Source of the DNA: Methylotenera_A sp031381645
GTDB taxonomy: Bacteria > Pseudomonadota > Gammaproteobacteria > Burkholderiales > Methylophilaceae
Direction: 5' to 3'
Length of the DNA stretch: 9,259 nt
Assembly: GCA_031381645.1 (NCBI GenBank)
Contig: JANMYB010000084.1
Location: 1-9,259, forward strand
Positions 7,041 through 9,259 of the stretch are shown one piece after another; within the stretch, counting starts at the first letter, position 1, and each line of letters starts with the position of its first letter. A program made the position numbers and the translations under genes. The notes beneath the pieces were generated by a model. It searched no databases. It was given only the letters and a program-made list of their open reading frames with translations, and was not told where the DNA came from.

Positions 7041-8892
7041 AATCCACTATATCCCAACGCAGCATCATGGCGTGGTCTTCGTGCACAAGGTTATGACAAT
7101 GTATTATGTACTTGCCTGTAAAGTCACGGAACTGAAAGTAAACCTCCACTCGTTCATTTGGCGGCAGATTAAATACATCTTTACGCCCCCGCTCATCTAG
7201 GTTTGGTGCGCGACCATTACGCGTTAATACTCTGCCTTCTTCAAAGTGAACATGGATAGGATGATCCCAGCCGCCGCCATCATTAATAAATGTCCAAATC
7301 TCAGCTGTGTCTTTTTTAGGCTTTGCTTGGATGTCGTTTACATTAAAAATTTTACCGTTGACTGTCCAAACACCATTATTACGACCAAATACAAAAGTGC
7401 GCCTTTGTGCAACTTTAGTCAGGTCAATGGGCGGTAAATTTCGCAACTTAGTAGTGGCTGTTAATACGCGCGATGGATCAGCTACTGCGCCAGTTCCTAC
7501 TTTAAATTTCAACACTTGATTGCCCGCTGCTATAGTGGATGAGTCTGCAGGTTTGCGCGTGTCAGTCTGCAACTGCGTATTCACTAGAAAAACCTCTTTA
7601 CCTTTAAAAACCGAGAAGTCAACAATGATGTCGCGACGCTCAGCCATGACTAGTTTGATTTTGGTCTGGTTCATGCGTGGATACTCAAGCAAATTGCCAT
7701 CGTTCGCAATATGGGTAAACGGTTTCGCTACCCCACCTTGCACCAAACTGAATTCATAGAACCTTGTCGGCCCGCCATTTAACAAGCGCAAGCGGTATTT
7801 ACGTGGCTGCACGTTGAAATATGGTTTAATCTTGCCGTTGACTACTACCATATCGCCCACTGCGCCTTCTGGGCTCATTTGGTCGTAAAACTGCCTACCA
7901 TTTGCATCAAAGCGCATATCTTGAAACATCAGCGGCACATCAAAATCGCCGCTTGGTAACCTTAATGCTTGAGGGTTAGGATCAGTTTCGTTGCCTGAGT
8001 CAATATTGTCATAGATAATATAAAACCCTGCTAGCCCTTTTACAACATTGGCGCCAGTTGAGTCTAGCGTATGGTCATGATACCAAAGCGTACCCAAGGC
8101 CTCACGTGGATCACCTATCGCCTCAGGACCTAAATAATCTGGATGGTTAGGGTTGCGAGAATTGTCATAACCAGCGTACACATTGTGATAGCAATGGTCT
8201 TTATACAAACCAGATCCAGTTAAGGTAGGGCCGAATTTGTTTGGGCTCCAATAATCTGCAGGAAAGCCATCGCTTTCAGAAGGTGTATGCATATTATGCA
8301 AATGCATAGAAATCTCAGGGCTACCATAGCCTACATGATTCTGCGGCAACTCATTAAAAAGTCGAGTGATAACAGGTACGCCGTAACGGGCATGGAAAGT
8401 CGGCCCAGGATACATGCCGTCATAACCCCATATGGGCTGCACAGGGTAAGCAGGCGTAAATTGATGCATCGCCTCTTTAACATGCAGCTCGTATTGATTG
8501 ATACCATAACCTTCTTCGTAAAGCGTGTCATACCGCTGAATATCATTGCGCCCACACTCACCAGATCCTACATTAGCAGCTTGTTGAACTGGCGGATTTA
8601 AGTCAGCTACAGGTGCTTTTGGCTGATAAACATAGGCTGGTATTGACTCTTTCCACCAGTGAATTGCCGCAATTGTGGGGCTTGGTGGATAAACAACTGG
8701 GGGGGGTAAATTATCATCCCCACTCACAGCTATGCTTTCTTTACTGGTGGCTAATGCTACAGCACCCGCACCAAGAGCGAGTTTAAATAGGTTGCGTCTT
8801 GATTCATTCGGCACTGTTATGTCGCCGTTAATTTCCGCACCAGTAATCGCTTCTGCGCCACCTTCTTCGGATATATTTGTTAAGTCTGACAT
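7039..8892 (-). CDS. Tat-exported multicopper oxidase (CotA/bilirubin oxidase-like)
   Basis: This is a three-domain laccase-type oxidase that would couple one-electron oxidation of a substrate to reduction of O2 to water. All ligand motifs are present in the 617-residue product: HLH (His197, 199), YHDH (His272, 274), HPIHVH (His544, 547, 549) and HCH with the following His and Met (His598, Cys599, His600, His604, axial Met609). The type 1, 2 and 3 copper sites therefore look complete. A Tat signal with SRRNLFK (Arg32-33), a hydrophobic core and a likely cut at ALA/T (48/49) sits behind an unusually long n-region. The HLH-to-HDH spacing is 75 residues, about 27 more than I recall for CotA, owing to a His/Cys/Asn-rich loop at about 231-265. 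The ATG at 8892 is chosen for its AGGAA ribosome site. It follows the SCO-like gene by 47 bases. The oxidase class is certain. The substrate (Mn(II), Fe(II), Cu(I) or phenolics) is not determined. Confidence 0.95.
   Translation of the reverse strand: MSDLTNISEEGGAEAITGAEINGDITVPNESRRNLFKLALGAGAVALATSKESIAVSGDDNLPPPVVYPPSPTIAAIHWWKESIPAYVYQPKAPVADLNPPVQQAANVGSGECGRNDIQRYDTLYEEGYGINQYELHVKEAMHQFTPAYPVQPIWGYDGMYPGPTFHARYGVPVITRLFNELPQNHVGYGSPEISMHLHNMHTPSESDGFPADYWSPNKFGPTLTGSGLYKDHCYHNVYAGYDNSRNPNHPDYLGPEAIGDPREALGTLWYHDHTLDSTGANVVKGLAGFYIIYDNIDSGNETDPNPQALRLPSGDFDVPLMFQDMRFDANGRQFYDQMSPEGAVGDMVVVNGKIKPYFNVQPRKYRLRLLNGGPTRFYEFSLVQGGVAKPFTHIANDGNLLEYPRMNQTKIKLVMAERRDIIVDFSVFKGKEVFLVNTQLQTDTRKPADSSTIAAGNQVLKFKVGTGAVADPSRVLTATTKLRNLPPIDLTKVAQRRTFVFGRNNGVWTVNGKIFNVNDIQAKPKKDTAEIWTFINDGGGWDHPIHVHFEEGRVLTRNGRAPNLDERGRKDVFNLPPNERVEVYFQFRDFTGKYIIHCHNLVHEDHAMMLRWDIVD
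8699..8706. repeat. Eight-base G/C homopolymer in the oxidase N-terminal region
   Basis: Eight consecutive G on the plus strand (C on the coding strand) encode part of a Pro run at residues 63-65, just after the Tat signal. The reading frame is intact in this sequence. Confidence 0.8.
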
Positions 8893-8897
8893 AATAG

Positions 8898-8902
8898 TTC
8901 CT
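8898..8902 (-). promoter_or_regulatory. Ribosome binding site that sets the oxidase start
   Basis: On the minus strand AGGAA lies six bases (counted from AGGA) before ATG 8892. The upstream in-frame TTG at 8934 has no such site and is rejected as the start. Confidence 0.7.
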
Positions 8903-8939
8903 ATCGAATTTTTAAGGCTTTTGCTTGTGATCAAAAATG

Positions 8940-9259
8940 TTATGCTTTTATCGAAGTCATATCGGCATGTCGAATGACCTGCAGTATATTTTCATGGCTA
9001 CCAAGCGCTGGCGCCATCATCCAGCGATTGTAAGCATCATTACCAATTCTTACCATGCCTGCGTGTTGGCTGCGGTTTGCGTCCACTGCAGGATCCATAT
9101 CATAAAATCCTAGTTTTCTGCGGATGATTTCGATATCCGAAAATTTCCCCGTTAAAAATTGCCAGCCAGCACCTGTGTTGTGGTCTTCCGCATATTTGCT
9201 GAGTACCTGCGGCGTATCAAAATCTGCTGCCAATGTAATAGAGTACATGTGTATATCGC
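8940..9259 (-). CDS. SCO1/SenC-family copper chaperone/thiol protein, 5' partial
   Basis: This is the C-terminal part of a thioredoxin-fold SCO protein, known in other systems for Cu delivery to cytochrome oxidase and for thiol redox roles. The frame is open to the window edge (codons for Asp-Ile-His precede the Met at 9248), so the gene begins beyond base 9259 and that Met is internal. Visible landmarks are YSITLAADFDTPQVLSKYAE (the SCO SI/TxDPxxDTPxxLxxYA pattern), GWQFLTGKFSDIEIIRRKLG, and SQHAGMVRIGN, whose His (bases 9063-9065) aligns with the conserved SCO copper-binding His. The CxxxC copper site would be in the missing part and cannot be checked here. The stop lies 47 bases before the multicopper oxidase start, so the two are probably co-transcribed. 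Pairing suggests a role in loading copper into, or keeping reduced, the partner oxidase, but this is inference. Confidence 0.86.
   Translation of the reverse strand, partial: DIHMYSITLAADFDTPQVLSKYAEDHNTGAGWQFLTGKFSDIEIIRRKLGFYDMDPAVDANRSQHAGMVRIGNDAYNRWMMAPALGSHENILQVIRHADMTSIKA

Noticed and set aside
8287..8601. 104-residue plus-strand open frame within the oxidase gene
   Set aside because: It lies opposite well-supported oxidase coding sequence including the HLH motif, with no independent support.
8893..8934. TTG at 8934 as the oxidase start
   Set aside because: It has no ribosome binding site, whereas ATG 8892 has AGGAA at good spacing.
8893..8939. Possible promoter or regulator site between the SCO and oxidase genes
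   Set aside because: TTGATC with an AT-rich element on the minus strand gives only a short 15-base spacing and a poor -10. The TGATCA palindrome does not fit a CRP or FNR site.
9246..9248. ATG at 9248 as the start of the SCO-like gene
   Set aside because: In-frame codons continue to the window edge, and the fold would lack its N-terminal half and the CxxxC site.

Overview
The window looks like chromosomal DNA from a Gram-negative proteobacterium, most likely a moderately AT-rich betaproteobacterium. A Methylophilaceae-like or Gallionellaceae-like host is a guess from composition and gene content, not a demonstrated assignment. It is almost fully coding: no stretch over 300 bases lacks a gene, and no tRNA, rRNA, CRISPR array or insertion sequence was seen.

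Bases 1-6994 (+ strand) hold one tightly packed operon for a type II secretion (T2SS)-like, type IV pilus-related machine. In order it encodes a GspE-type ATPase (5' end cut off by the window), a GspL-like PilM/PilN-type fusion, a GspM/PilO-like protein, a short GspC/PilP-like protein without a PDZ domain, a lipoprotein secretin with N-terminal helical repeats, two GspG-like pseudopilins, and a third pseudopilin-like protein lacking the conserved Glu at mature position 5. Most neighbours overlap by 4-20 bases, and the largest gap is 11 bases, so the genes are probably co-transcribed and translationally coupled. The inner-membrane platform GspF and the prepilin peptidase are not in the window. 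GspF may lie just upstream.

Bases 7039-9259 (- strand) converge on that operon and hold the 3' part of a SCO1/SenC-type copper chaperone gene, followed after 47 bases by a complete multicopper oxidase with a twin-arginine (Tat) signal. The two gene sets meet tail to tail around a perfect 15-bp inverted repeat that acts as a (probably bidirectional) terminator.

The most attractive reading, which is inference, is a functional unit. The SCO protein would help metallate the oxidase or protect its copper supply. The folded oxidase would cross the inner membrane by Tat, and the adjacent atypical T2SS would carry it over the outer membrane. Extracellular oxidation of a metal or phenolic substrate would be plausible. 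A published parallel is the Geobacter sulfurreducens multicopper protein OmpB, whose export depends on the pseudopilin OxpG of an atypical T2SS. The substrate of the oxidase here cannot be told from sequence alone.
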